Shown in pieces: positions 35,170 to 47,516 of a DNA stretch of 64,000 nt (positions are counted from its first letter, which is position 1; every line of letters begins with the position of its first letter). The notes under the pieces were generated by a model. That model was not told where the DNA came from. It worked only from the letters and a program-made list of their open reading frames with translations, and ran no database searches. This DNA comes from Chamaecyparis obtusa (taxonomy: Eukaryota; Streptophyta; Pinopsida; Cupressales; Cupressaceae): positions 2,232,501 to 2,296,500 of the forward strand of contig BSBK01003248.1 of assembly GCA_027943335.1 (NCBI GenBank), given 5' to 3'. Made by a program: the position numbers and the translations under genes.

Positions 35170-35392
35170 CATGGCAAGATTGTCGGTGGTAGTGGCAATG
35201 ATCCTCCAGTCTCCTTCTACACTTCATCATCAACTCCATAATTATGTATTCAATAAATCATTTTAATTATTTGATTATTATGTAATTATATGAATGATTG
35301 TATCATAACTTATTGTGCATGTGCATTAGTTCACTAGTGGACCATCGACATTCACAATAGACAACGAAGGGCATCATGCCACTTTCCTTGAG
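35170..35392 (+). repeat. Two-exon module, copy 1
   Basis: Contains a first exon-like block (VGGSGNDPPVSFYTSSSTP, 35182-35238) whose acceptor CAG has become CAT, and a second exon 35330-35392 (63 nt, STFTIDNEGHHATF) bounded by AG and GT. Confidence 0.55.
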
Positions 35393-35490
35393 GTATCTTT
35401 ATTTGCATGCTAATTTGATTTACTTGATTATATTTAATTAATAAATGAATGAATAACTAAATTACTAGACAAATTATGATCAAAATCCAG

Positions 35491-35715
35491 AGGCAAAGTG
35501 GTCATTGTGGTGATCACATTCCTTCACCTGTCTTTGTGACATCATCATTGAGTCCACATGTATATATGTAATAATGCATTATAATTAACATGCAAGTAGT
35601 ACATTCTTATATGAATGGTTGTCTTATAAATTTCCATGTACATGTGCACTTGTTTAATGTTGGAGCTTCGACATTGACACTGCACACCGAAGGACATGGT
35701 GGAACCTTCACAAAG
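35491..35715 (+). repeat. Two-exon module, copy 2
   Basis: First exon 35491-35559 (69 nt, GDHIPSPVFVTSSLSP) bounded by CCAG and GTATAT. Second exon 35653-35715 (63 nt, STLTLHTEGHGGTF) bounded on the right by GTACCA, with its acceptor AG changed to TG. Flanking intron sequence is also similar to copy 1, about 310-320 bp away. Confidence 0.55.
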
Positions 35716-36079
35716 GTACCATTTATTCATTAGTAGGGTTGTAAAAAATATATGTAATCTTGATAACTACATAATACTTTTATTATTTCATTTTAAGTTA
35801 TTGACATCAAATACTCCTTCTATTCGTGATACTTTGGATTGTGGAGTAGTTGCACCAGTAGCTAGTTCTGAACCATTGACTGAGGTATGAAAGAGATCAC
35901 TTAATTTTAATTGTTATTTTAATAGTTTGTATTGAATTTTTTAATGATATTTATGTGGGTATTTTAATTATTATTTTGATCATTGTTGTAGGGACTTATT
36001 ACTTGATATCATCATCATGTGCCTTCAGTGGATGTACATAGTGACTATTTGCTAGCGATAAGAGAATATTCTATTTAAT

Positions 36080-37528
36080 GTAATTGTATAATTCAATTTT
36101 GATGTATATTAGTTATTGATGCTTATATTTTTTTATCAACTCGAGCTACAAAAGAGTGTAGCTACAACATCCACTGCATCTCCATTGACATGATGATTGA
36201 GGACATCTCAGGAATTCTTTTCTTCCCCTGGTGGGAAAGGACTAGAGTAGGGCTATAGATTGTATGCATATATGGAATTAGTGGACATATTTTTTGTATA
36301 TTGTATAAGTGACACGTTGTACATCCATTTGGCTTTGAGGAAGCCAGTTTAACTGTATTGGATATATTCAATGTATGACATTATTGGACATATATATTTG
36401 GCTTCATGCCCTACAAATATATATAGTTTATGTTTTAAGTATGCAATTCATGTGTCAGTTCTATTAATGTATACTAATTTATGTTTATGTGGATGTCTTA
36501 TGTTTTGTAAATTTCCCATGCCTTATAGTTATGCTTGTATGTTTATTGATGTATATTGTTACTATATGGTTTATACTTTATTGGAATATGTATGTTTAAT
36601 TTTGATGAAGAGGCTAGTGGTGGATTTGTAATCTTCATAAGAGAATATCAGATTTCTCCTTTGTTTTGTAACAACACTCTAATATTTCCTTGAACCAAGG
36701 ATTAACTCCAAGACCCAACCCAAAACCTTAAAAGGTTCTCAACATACTCCAAACATCTTATCTCCCATATTCAAACTCATAATCTTCAGCGGTTATCTTC
36801 CCATAACCAACTTCTCTCTCCAACGATAAATTTTCATATTTCTCCAAATTATTCCAAATGACTCCCCAAACAAATCAAGGATCCAAATACCCTTTCCCAA
36901 TTTATTAAACATATGTTGAAACCAAGCCCACTTGTTTCAGAACTTCAAATCCAAAAATTACTGCTCCATTTTCATGTCTACACCTAATAGCCCCATTTTA
37001 CAAAGAAACCCTATCATGTTCGTATCCTCTAACCTTTCCACTCACTAAAGTCTCTTGAAATAAAGTAAAACGAAGGATTTTGACATGTTTTATGCCATGG
37101 AAAATCTACACGTACCCCAAATTAGAAACTCTCACCAAATCAAGCCTAAAATTAGGAATTTCTCACAAATTTCTTAAAACTCTCTTCTAGGATCCACTCT
37201 TTGATCCTACACCATGTCCTCAACATGTTCTCATTCAGCCCAAACTCCTTCTACTACACCCATGGCCCTTACTACATGCACTTTTCACTATGTCAACTTG
37301 CACAATTTGGTAATTACCCTGCATATTTATTAAAATACTACATAATTTAAGGGAAAATTACATAATATACAAGTTTGGGATTCATCCCACAGACACAGTA
37401 ACCACAGAAAGTAGATGGATCCACCTAATTCATCCTCTATTCAATGCACAAACCCACTAGTGCTACAAGTCAATGATGTAGAATACACTCAAAAAGGTTA
37501 GTAACTAAATCTAAAGTGCTTAAAAATA
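36080..37528. other. Non-coding stretch between gene 1 and the tandem array
   Basis: About 1.4 kb; 36100-36650 is T-rich and 36700-37350 is C/A-rich. No reading frame, repeat or RNA gene could be supported. Confidence 0.5.
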
Positions 37529-40500
37529 ATGGCGTAGACGGTTTGATGCTACGACCGATAGTTTTAAAGATATGCAATGTTGTTCATTTCAACTGAGGAG
37601 CACTTCAATTTTTTACATCAATCGAGAATGTGTTGCCAAATATACATGAATTTGAATCCCTAAAAATTGAGACAGGTTATTGTAGGCCTCGGCAACACGG
37701 TCTAGTAGAACCTGATGATTTGGTGAAACCTCACACGAGCTCCAAGATATGACCCTATAAATATTGCCAATTTCATGTTGAGTGCACCTAGAGGGACACT
37801 TTGGCTTGGAGTGGTTGGTAGCATTTGAGCGAGTCTGTGTGCCAAATGAGGTTACCACTAGCATTTACCCAACTAATCAGAGTCGTTGGCACAGACGGTT
37901 CGATGTTACGACTAATGGTTTGAAAGATACACAATGTTGCTCATTTCCACTAAGGAACACTGTGAGTTTTTATATCAACTAAGATTGTGTTTCCAAATAT
38001 AAATGAATTTGAATCTCTAAAAATTTGGATAGGATATTGTAGGCCTTAGCAACACGGTCATGTATCACCTATCGGTTTGATGATTCCTCACAAAAGCTTT
38101 AAGATATGACCCTGTAAAGATCATTGATTTCATGCTTAATGGACCTTGAGGAACACTTCAGTCTGGAGTGGTTGGTAGTGTTCGAGTGTGTATGTATGCC
38201 AAATGAGGTTGCAAATAGTATTTACTTGACCAATCGAAGATGTTGGCATAGATAGTTTGATGCTATGACCAACAATTTAAAAGATACGCAATGTTGCTCA
38301 TTTTAACTAAAGAACACTTTGACTTTTGACATCAACCGAGAATGTGTTGCCAAATATAAATGAAATTGGATCTCTAAAAATTGAGATAGGTTATTGTAGG
38401 ACTCAACAATATAGTCTTGTAGTACCTATCGGTTCAATAAAACCTTGCATGAGCTCTGAGATATGACCTCGTAAAGATCATCAATTTCATGTTGGGTGCA
38501 CCTTAAGGGACACTTTGACCTGAAGTGGTCAGCAATGTTCAACCGAGTCTGTGTGCCAAATGAGGTTTTCACTAACATTTACCTAGACAATCAGAGCTAT
38601 TGGTGTAGATGATTCGATGCTACGATCGATGGTTTGAAAGATACACAATGTTTCTCATTTGAACTAAGAAAAACTTTGAGTTTTGACATCAATCGAGATT
38701 GTGTTGTCAAATTTAAACGAATTTCAATCTTTGAAAACTGAGATAGGTTACTTTAGGCCTCGGCAACATAGTCTTGTAGAACCTAATAGTTTTATGGTAC
38801 CTCGCACGAGCTTTGAAATATGACCCCGTAAAGATCATCAATTTCATGCCAAAGGGACCTTAAGGGACACTTTGGTCTGGAGTGGTCGGCAGCGTTCGAG
38901 TGAGTCTGTGTGCCAGATGAGGTTGCCACTAGCATTTACCCAACCAATCAGAGCTGTTGGTGCAAATGGTTAGATGGTACGACCAATGGTTTGAAAGATA
39001 CATAATGTTGCTCATTTCAACTGAGGAACACTTTGAGTTTTGACATCGACCAAGAATGTGTTGCCAAATATAAATGAACTTGAATCTCTAAAAATAAAGA
39101 TAGGTTATTATAGGCCTCAGAAACATAGTCATGTAGCACTTGAGGGTTTGATGGTACCTTTTACGAACTCTGAGATATGACCAAGTAAAGATCACTGATT
39201 TCATGTTGAGTTCACCTTAAGGGACACTTTGGCCCGGAGTGGTTGGCAATGTTTGAGAGATTCTATGTGACAAATGAGGTTTCTACTAGTGTTAACGCAA
39301 CTGATTAGAGTTGTTGGCATAGACGGTTCAATGCTACGACTGACAGTTTGAAAGATACGCAATGTTTCTCATTTAAACTAAGAAACACTTTGAGTTTTGA
39401 CATCAAGTGAGAATCTGTTGCCAAATATAAAAAAAATGAGTCTTTGAAAACTAAGATAGGTTATTGGAGGCCTTGGTAATATAGTCTTGTTACTGTTGAT
39501 AGCTCAATGGTACATCACACAAGATTCGAGATATGACCCCATAAAGATCATTGATTTCATGATGAGTGCACCTTGAGGGACACTTCAGCCTAGAGTGGTC
39601 GGCAGCATTCGAGTGACTCTCTATTCCAAATGAGGTTGCCACTAGTGTTAACCCAACCAATCAGAGCTATTGGAATAGATGATTCGATGCTATGACCGAT
39701 AATTAAAAGATACACAATGTTTCTCATTTCAACTCAGGAACACTTTGAGTTTTGACATCAACCAAGAATGTGTTTCCAAATATAAATGAATTTGAATCTC
39801 TAAAAATGAAGATAGGTTATTGTTAGCCTTGGTAACACGGTCTTGTAGTACATAATGGTTAATCGATTGTACCTCACACAAGCTCTAAGATAGGACCTCG
39901 TAAAGATCATCAATTTCATGCTGAGTGCACCTTGAGGGACACTTCAACCTAGAGTGGTGGGAAAAGTTTGAGCGACTGTGTGTTCCAAACAAGGTTTCCA
40001 CTAGTGTTTTCCTAGCCAATCAGAGCTATTGGTGTAGACAATTCGATGCTACAACCAACGGTTTGAAAGATACCCAATGTTTCTCATTTTAACTAAGGAA
40101 CACTTCGAGTTTTGACATCAACTGAGAATGTGTTTCCAAATATAAATGAATTTGAATCTTTGAAAATTGGGATAGGTTATTGTAGGCCTTAGAAACATGG
40201 TCATGTACCTAACGATTCGATGGTACCTTGCACGATCTCAGAGATATGACCTCGTAAAAGATCATCGATTTCATGTTGAGAGCACCTTGAGGGACACTTC
40301 AGCTCGGAGTGGTCAACAGTGTTAGAGTGAGTTTCTATGCCAAATGAGGTTTCCACTAGTGTTTACTCAGAAAATTGAAGCTATTTTCATAGATATTTTG
40401 ATGGTACGATCAATGATTTGAAAGATGCGCAATGCTTCTCATTTCAACTGAGGAACACTTCTAGTTTTGACATCAACCGAGAATGTGTTGCCTAATATAA

Positions 40501-41897
40501 GTAAATTTGAAACTATGAAAACCAAGATAGGTTATTGTAGGCCTTAGTAACATGGTCTTGTTTCATCTGACAGTTCAATGGTACCTCCTATGAGCTCTGA
40601 GATATGACCCTGTAAATATCATTGATTTCATTATGAGTGCACCTTGAGGGATACTTCAGCTCGTAGTGGTTGACAGTGTTTGAGAAAGTCTGTGTGCTAA
40701 ACAAGGTTGCCACTAGCATTATCCTGGCCAATCAAAGTTGTTGGCGCAGATGGTACGATGCTACGATCGACGATTTTATAGATATACAATGTTGCTCATT
40801 TTAACTAAGGAATAGTTCAAGTTTTGACATAAACCAAGAATGTGTTTCCAACCATAAAAAAAAATTGAATCTCTCAAAATCGAGACAGGTTATTGTAGGC
40901 CTTGAAAATATGGTCTTGTAGCACTTAAAATTTAGATGGTACCTCACACGAGCTCTAAGATATGACCTCGTAAATATCATTGATTTCATGTTGAGTGCAC
41001 CTTGAGGGACACTTCAACCTGGAGTGGTCAGCAACATTCGAGTGAGTCTATGTGCTAAATGAGGTTTCCATTAGCATTTACCTGGCCAATAGGAGCTGTT
41101 GGCATAGACAGTTTGATGCTATGACCAACAGTTTGAAAGATACACAATGCTGCTCGATTCAACTGAGGAACACTTCAATTTTTCACATCAATTGAGAATG
41201 TGTTGCCAAATATAAATGAATTTGAATCTCTAAAAACTGAGATAGTTTATTATAGGCCTCGGCAACATAGTCATGTACCGCCTAATAGTTTGATGGTACC
41301 TCACACAAGCTCTGAGATATGATCCTATAAATATCATCAATTTCATGTTGAGTGCACCTTGAGGGACACTTTGGCCCAGAGTGGTTGGCAGCATTTGAGT
41401 GACTCTGTGCGCCAAATGAGGTTTCCACTAGCATTAATCCAGCCAATCAGAGCTTTTGGCACAGACAGTTTGATGCTACAACTAACGATTTTAAAGATAA
41501 GCAATGTTACTCATTTCAAATAAGGAACACTTCGAGTTTTGGCATAAATAGAGAATGTGTTGCCAAATTTAAATGAATTTGAATCTCTAAAAATAGAGAT
41601 AGGTTATTGTATGACTCGACAACATGGTCTTGTAGCACCTAATGATTGGATGGTACCTCACATGAACTCTAAGATATGACATCATAAAGATCGTCAATTT
41701 CATGTTAAGTGCACCTTGAGTGACACTTTGGCCCAGAGTGATTAGCAGCGTTTGAGTGACTCTCTATGCCAAATGAGGTTTCTACCAGTGCTAACCTAGC
41801 CAATCGGAGTTGTTGGTGTAAACATTTTGAAGCTACGATCGACGGTTTGAAAGATACAAAATGTTACTCATTTCAACTAAGGAACACTTTGAGTTTT
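37529..41897 (+). repeat. 357-bp tandem array, left block (~12 copies)
   Basis: The landmark TGTTGCC/TGTTTCCAAATATAA recurs at 37631, 37988, 38345, 38702, 39059, 39416, 39771, 40131, 40486, 40843, 41201 and 41558: spacing 357 with rare 355-360. Copies differ by many substitutions, largely C/T and G/A at former CG sites, but very few indels. No full-length open frame spans a unit. 37782-37982 (+) and 37613-37864 (-) are the longest open pieces. Element F interrupts the array after GAGTTTT. Confidence 0.93.
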
Positions 41898-43127
41898 TGT
41901 TGGGATGGAGAGATAGGGTACTGAGAGGGGAGGGGTGAATCAGTGCCCACAAAAACTTTTAACTCTCAAACCTTAAATAGAAAAATAGTAGTAACCTCAC
42001 ATATAACTTAAATCCATTGTATGTATCATTCATTCAGTTAACTTGTAAAAGTAAATAGCATGAAATCAACAATATATCTATCACATAACACAAGTATTTT
42101 GGTAATATAGAAACCCTTGTTAGAAGGTAAAAACTACGGTGGGGATGACACCCACAAATTCTTTACTACTGCAGATAGAAAAGGTTTGCCTATTAGGGCT
42201 ACAAGTGGTGATCACTTCTGGTGATCTTACCCTATTAGGAGTAACATTTCAGATGGATTAGATCTACCTAGTTATAGGATTTTAACAACACTACTTGAGT
42301 GTGCACTCGATAAAGAGATTTACATAAAAGACTTTTAGGTCTACTCTGTTAAGAGATTTTTGGTTTCTCTATTACAATGATTAGAAAATAATAGAGAGTA
42401 TCTACAAATTGAAAACTCTATCTTGTCTGATACAAATCTATGAAATACTAATTAGATATCACCTTTTTATGTGAAAATCTTTACTCTGAATTGCTCGGTA
42501 GCCTTATCTGATTCTTCTTAATCTAAATAACTCTGTATTTTGTTCTTCTCTATCTGATAACTGATATCTTGAAGTTGGCTAATTCTTCAAAAACTTCTTC
42601 ACTCCATTCCTTTCAATCACACACAAATGATGTGAATTACATTAATATAGCATACTGCTTATGCCGCTTAACAAAATTAGGTTACAATATCTTAAAGAAA
42701 ACCCTAAGATCTATGGTGTACAAAATTAACCTAGATCTAGAAATTACATAGAGATCATCGTCACAATTAATGAATATATCTATAATAAATGATCCTTGAT
42801 CTTGGTAAAACATTTTGTGATTCTATTGTAACCGTCTGCATAGATAAATGTGTTATTATTGATTACTATGCCATTTTCTGTGATGCTCGATAAACACTGT
42901 ATATATTGCTTGATAATTACAATGGTGCTCAGTTTCCAGTCTGCTTGGTGTTTACTGTCACTCAGTATCGGTGAACACTGATGCTTGGTAAAACTGCTCT
43001 GGTGCTTGGTGTAAATGACTTGACCGACTAGTTTGAAGTGCTTGTATTTACCGACTAGAGTAGCATAGGTAACCAACCGATGTCCTTGATACTAATGACA
43101 ATCTTTAATGCTCAAATAGAGATAACA
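41898..43127 (-). repeat. Element F 3' LTR
   Basis: 1230 bp, pairs with 48993-50225. Ends on + with GATAACA. Rich in TGCTCGGT/TGCTTGGT repeats at 42890-43020. Confidence 0.92.
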
Positions 43128-43142
43128 ATCTCCCCCCTTGGC
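43128..43142 (-). promoter_or_regulatory. Element F polypurine tract
   Basis: Minus strand GCCAAGGGGGGAGAT immediately before the LTR start. Confidence 0.85.
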
Positions 43143-43333
43143 ATCAGTATCAAAACCTTAAATGTATATAGACCTTATGTCTCAAAATATTTTCTATCTC
43201 CGCCATATACATAGATACTTATCAACAAAAAAATTTCTATACTCCCCCTCGGTGCATGCTCTGGGTAATGTGTAGTATACTTAACATATATTTACATATT
43301 TGGTATATTACATTGTTATCCCCCTTTTTGATA

Positions 43334-46300
43334 TTAATGCCAAATGAAAAAAATGTATAGTTTCATCTTATCAAAAATGTGCTTATGGGTTTTCTTCAAT
43401 GACTCCAAGAGGTTTTCCCATTCCTCTTTCAATTCGGTGAGAGCAGTGTGCTCAAGACCGACTTGTGCATGCATGTCAAAAATGTTGTCCAACACAAAAA
43501 ATTTTGGTGTTGCAACAAGCATTTGTGCCTTGAGAATATGCTTCTCAAAGATTTTCAAATATGGAAGCAACTCAGTTTGCAATTCTATGACTTGGTCACT
43601 TATTATTTCCTCTTTCTTTTCAAGGTCTGCTCTTAACCGCCGGAGTTCTTGAACTTTCAAGATGTGCTTGGAAAATGCTTGAGGCTCGGTTAAGGTTGCC
43701 TGTGCACTGGATTGGATTTCTTTATCAAGTTGTTTTATCTTTTCACTAACCTCGGTAGTGAAAGTGTCCACAGTGCATAGCTTTATCAAAATTTGACTAA
43801 TTAAATGATTAATAGACTAAATGTCAGTTATTACCTCGAATAACTTTACCTTATTGATTGTCACTTCTTGGTTGATCTTTTTTGCAAGTTTATGTTGTAT
43901 TTTAGATTCTTCCCTTTCTTCTATTCTCTTTTCTACTTCTACATCTGGTGCATTAATTTCTTCGGCAAGTGTAGCAAGTTGGTCCATTATTGGAGTGTCT
44001 TCATTTATGTGTACCTCTGGTATGACCTGTTGTAAGATATCTCTTACATTTTCAAGTATTTCCTTGCTCTTGCACTCTTGTCTCATTTTTTCTTGTGCTA
44101 CCTTCCTTGTACATAGCTCCCCATATTTTCTCAATTCCTTGGGGCTTAGGGTCCTGGGGTCACACTCTAGGATAACAATAAATTCTTCTAAGGTGACCAA
44201 CCTTCTTCCTTGCTTCTTTTTCTTCTTCTTCTTCTCAGATTCTTGAGGTGAGCTTGTTTTGAAAGATATGATTTCCTTTACCTCAGAACTTTGTGTAACC
44301 TGCCTGGGTGACACTGTATCTTCCTTTTACTGCTCCTCAATGACCTTTGTGTCAGTTGACTGAGTCTAAGCCTCTGATGTAGTGTCTAGTGGAGTGGCCT
44401 CGGTTACATTAGGATTATCCTGATCCTTAGTTTCTATTTGGGTTGCCTCTTTCTCTTCAGGCTTGTTTGTGTCAGCTGGTATCTCTACTCCTTGTTCCCC
44501 TATTTTATCCTTTGGTTTCTCGAGGTCTGAGCCTTCGGGTTGTTCCTATGATAAAATTTCAACTGCTTCCACAAGAATAGGAATCTCTCCCAGTAACAAT
44601 GTGATTGTAGACTCAGTAACATGACCTTCATCTTATGTACAATCTGGTGCAATGTTCACATATTCATCTTCATCTTCATCTCTATCATCGAGATCAATGT
44701 TAGTAATGTCCTCAATGAGTACATCTTCATCATTTTTCCTTTTAGTTTGGATCTCTACTAGATCATTACTTCTTTAACAAGTGTTGTATCAATCACCTCG
44801 ATAAGTGATACATCTATTTCTTTTGTCTTCTTTTCCAAATCAACATCATCTATGTAGATGCCTTTCCCTTTTGATCTTTGTCGCTTCTTAGAAAAATTTA
44901 GAAATGCATTCTTCTCAGCTTTCTCTTTTTCTGCAATGATTGATGTCCAGATGAGTTGGCTAGAATCATCAATATCTACTAGATTTTCATCCAATAATTG
45001 CATAGCTTGGCCTTTTACTTTGAATCTCCTATAGTAAGTTTTCATATATTCATTAATTTCATCATGAGATAAATTTGGAGCTACCCAAACTAGGGCTTGT
45101 TCCCTCATCTTCTTTTCGGTGTCCAAGGCATAGGACCACTTCTTATTTATTCTTTCTTCTAATGCCTTGGGCAGTTGTTTGGAAAATTCCAATGGAACTC
45201 GTTTGAAGCTTATCATCATCTAGATGAATGCCTCCTCAATTTTGTTTTGATCTATGGTAGACATGTTTTCAAACTGACTGAGTTTTGGATCTGTGAGTTC
45301 TCCATTTTCAATTATATCTGCATCAACTTCATCAATTATTCTGTTCTTGTTGCTGACAACCTTGAACTGATTTGTGTCATTTTCTTCATCTTCAAGGTCT
45401 TCTCTTCCTCTAATCAATCTTCTCCTTTTCTTTGGTACCTCAGCTACGACCTTGGTTCCTCTTTTTGCGTATGTCTTGGTCGGTGTAGCTGCCTTTGGTT
45501 TTGTTACCTTCTAAATTCCCTTTATCAAAGGTGCTGAAGTTGTGGTTGCTGACCTTGTTTGTGCTCTAGACTGCACTGGCAACTGCCTCTTGTTTGGAGT
45601 TGGAGTGGGAGAAATTGGTATTGAATATTTTTCTTTATCAAACTTAGTTTCTTCATTGTCATGTGTTTTGTAAGTCAATAGTAATTGACCTTCGGTTGCA
45701 GGTTCAACCAGTGACTTGTCAGATGAGTCAGATTCATCTCCAAACTGTTCAACTAGTTTCTTCATCATCTTCTTGGACTTCTTAGTTATTTTACCGATGA
45801 CAAGACCTATTTTTATTCTATTCTTTGCCTCTCCATAGGTTCCAAGCCTTTCGGCCTTCTTGTCCTTCAATAGAGATAGTAAAACCTTGATTGATTTCGA
45901 GGCGAAATTAATATCCATTTCATATCCCATGGGGACTAGCCATTTTTGTTCTTGGCTCAACAACTTTGATTAAAGTGTGGTCAATGTCTACCAGAAAACA
46001 AATATCCATTTCATATTTCTCGACTAGTGAGCTAGGAATTCTATTCTGAAGATTCATCTTAACCTTAAATTGCTCAAAATAGTCATCTACAACTTTATTT
46101 AAATTGTCTCCCAGAATTCACATTATATCAAAAATTTGCACAATAATAGGTTTGTCGGTAGACCAATCTATGTGACCAACAGAAGGAAAAAAATTTTGAA
46201 TGTAGAAAAATATACACACTAGCAGTGTTCCAAACTTACAGGTGTTAAACTTTTCCGACCTGATTGTTTTCATGTTCTCTTCTAAATGCTTCAACAGTAG

Positions 46301-46981
46301 CTCGGCAAGGTCCAACTAGTGACCCTTCTTTATCATTTTAAATGCCATGTCCACAACAGTACAAGGGACACTATTCAGTCTACTCGACTGATAAAACTTG
46401 TAACCAATTACGTGAGCTACAAATTTAACGTCCAGATCCTCAATTGAAGCAATCTTCAATGCTTAGCCATCCCATGTTGCTCCTGTATTTTTCTCAATAT
46501 CAACTTGGGAAGCACTATGGAAATCTTTGGCCTTATCTATTGTTGGGTAACCTATAACACTATGAATCATTCTCTTAGTTACTTTAACCAGATTATCTAG
46601 CCAAAATGTGCCCTCATGATAGCGACTGAGTGCAACCCTAATCCATTCATTTTTGAAAGTTTTCAAAAAATTTAGGGCTTTAGTAAGTCCAATATTTTCA
46701 ACCTATTTGTAATCTTCTTTAAGTTTCCCATCTTTACTACAGAGTTTCTGATATGCTGCATACATCTCAAAATCTCCAATTTCACCTATCTTGCAGTGAA
46801 TTTAAGATCATACATCCTCGATTAGCAAAACCCTAGGTGGGATGCTTAAGAAAGCTCCCACTGAATCCGTTTTGGATGTGACTTCCAGGTGTAACTTGTA
46901 TTTAGGTTCATCATAGTTAGCTATAACAATGAGGTTCACTTCCTCTTCCATAATTTTAGAATTGCTTACAGTAGATGCCAT
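43334..46981 (-). pseudogene. Element F ORF2: large unrecognised protein
   Basis: ATG at 46981-46979 in a strong plant start context (TTAAAATGGC), MASTVSNSKIMEEEVNLIVI. The first ~300 codons form a folded-looking domain (FLKTFKNEWIRVALSRYHEG, TFWLDNLVKVTKRMIHSVIG, DLAELLLKHLEENMKTI). A Ser/Pro/Lys-rich middle with nuclear-signal-like KKRRRL and KKRQRSKGKG follows. A charged helical C-terminus comes last (KKKKKKKQGRRLVTLEEF; EKIKQLDKEIQSS; VQELRRLRADLEKKEEII), likely coiled coil. About 1215 codons, broken by roughly eight stops and two frameshifts (near 45965 and between 44758 and 44314). The N-domain faintly recalls the 'putative plant transposon protein' region of some angiosperm gags. No catalytic motif. 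Confidence 0.6.
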
Positions 46982-47516
46982 TTTAACAAACTAGGTTTTC
47001 GACAAAAAGTGATGAATGTGCTTAGTGGGGGTTTCAACTTACTCGGAGTATGTAAAGAGTGTGCTTGGTTCGATCTACAACTACTTTGGATGATCTTGAA
47101 AATTCTTAGCTTGAACTCACTCTGTGAAATAATTGCTCTTTGAAATCGTTGTGTGAAAAATGAACTAAGTCCTCTGTGTATTTATAGCATTTCCCTCTTA
47201 AAACATTTTGTCATTAATTCTTGACCTACTTCCAGCTCGGTGACAACTATCAACTCGGCAAATACCGTAAACTTCCAATAGCTCAGTTAACACATGATTT
47301 CTCACTCAGTTGATACTGATACTCAGTTAACCTTGAATAACTTTCACTGACAAGTAACTCAATGCTCGGTCATACATATACTAACTATGTGACTTTGTTA
47401 TCTGATAACATATAAACCATAATGCATCTTTATTCATGCAAATTCGGTATGTGCTCATCATATATAATGAACTATATGTAAAATAAGATCATTTGAAATG
47501 CTAGCTCCATAAATAC
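46982..47516 (-). promoter_or_regulatory. Promoter-like spacer upstream of ORF2, LTR-derived in appearance
   Basis: The 535 bases between ORF1 and ORF2 carry a cluster of the same CTCGGT/CTCAGT hexamers that mark the LTRs here (AGCTCGGTGAC, AACTCGGCAAA, CACTCAGTTGA, TACTCAGTTAA, TGCTCGGTCAT at 47230-47375). Closer to the gene come a TATA box and a ~200-base leader. This suggests a captured LTR U3-R segment that drives ORF2 separately from the main 5' LTR. Confidence 0.5.
47179..47186 (-). promoter_or_regulatory. TATA box of ORF2
   Basis: Minus strand CTATAAATACACAGAGG about 200 bases before the ATG, a good match to the plant TATA consensus. Confidence 0.55.

Larger units (their letters stand above)
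33883..36079 (+). pseudogene. Transposon T gene 1: multi-exon, unknown function, decayed
   Basis: Proposed exon 1 33883-33969 (MHKGIILVQFIKLDKEWIHD), then a textbook intron GAG|GTAAGT ... TTTCTAG (33970-34104). Exon 2 runs from 34105 to about 35030 in one frame: a proline-rich head (EPQLPPPIKKPPPG), a basic stretch, then WERWWMVFDSPPCNNHEVP and YFLRKLYCEFVLKELPNYFD. It is one base out of phase with exon 1 and has stops at 34281, 34432 and 34908. Downstream come small phase-0 exons: 35491-35559, 35330-35392, 35653-35715, 35798-35884, 35992-~36079. I recognise no family. It is convergent with the transposase gene, so an accessory protein is a guess. Confidence 0.45.

Noticed and set aside
37613..37864. 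83-codon minus-strand frame in the 357-bp array (NNLSQFLGIQIH...)
   Set aside because: Stops occur at the same place in most other copies and no family resemblance is visible. Kept only as a remark under the array finding.
43344..44246. Plus-strand frames of 102 and 141 codons with signal-peptide-like hydrophobic runs
   Set aside because: Antisense of the Lys/Glu-rich coiled-coil part of ORF2, which automatically yields Leu/Phe/Ser-rich frames.
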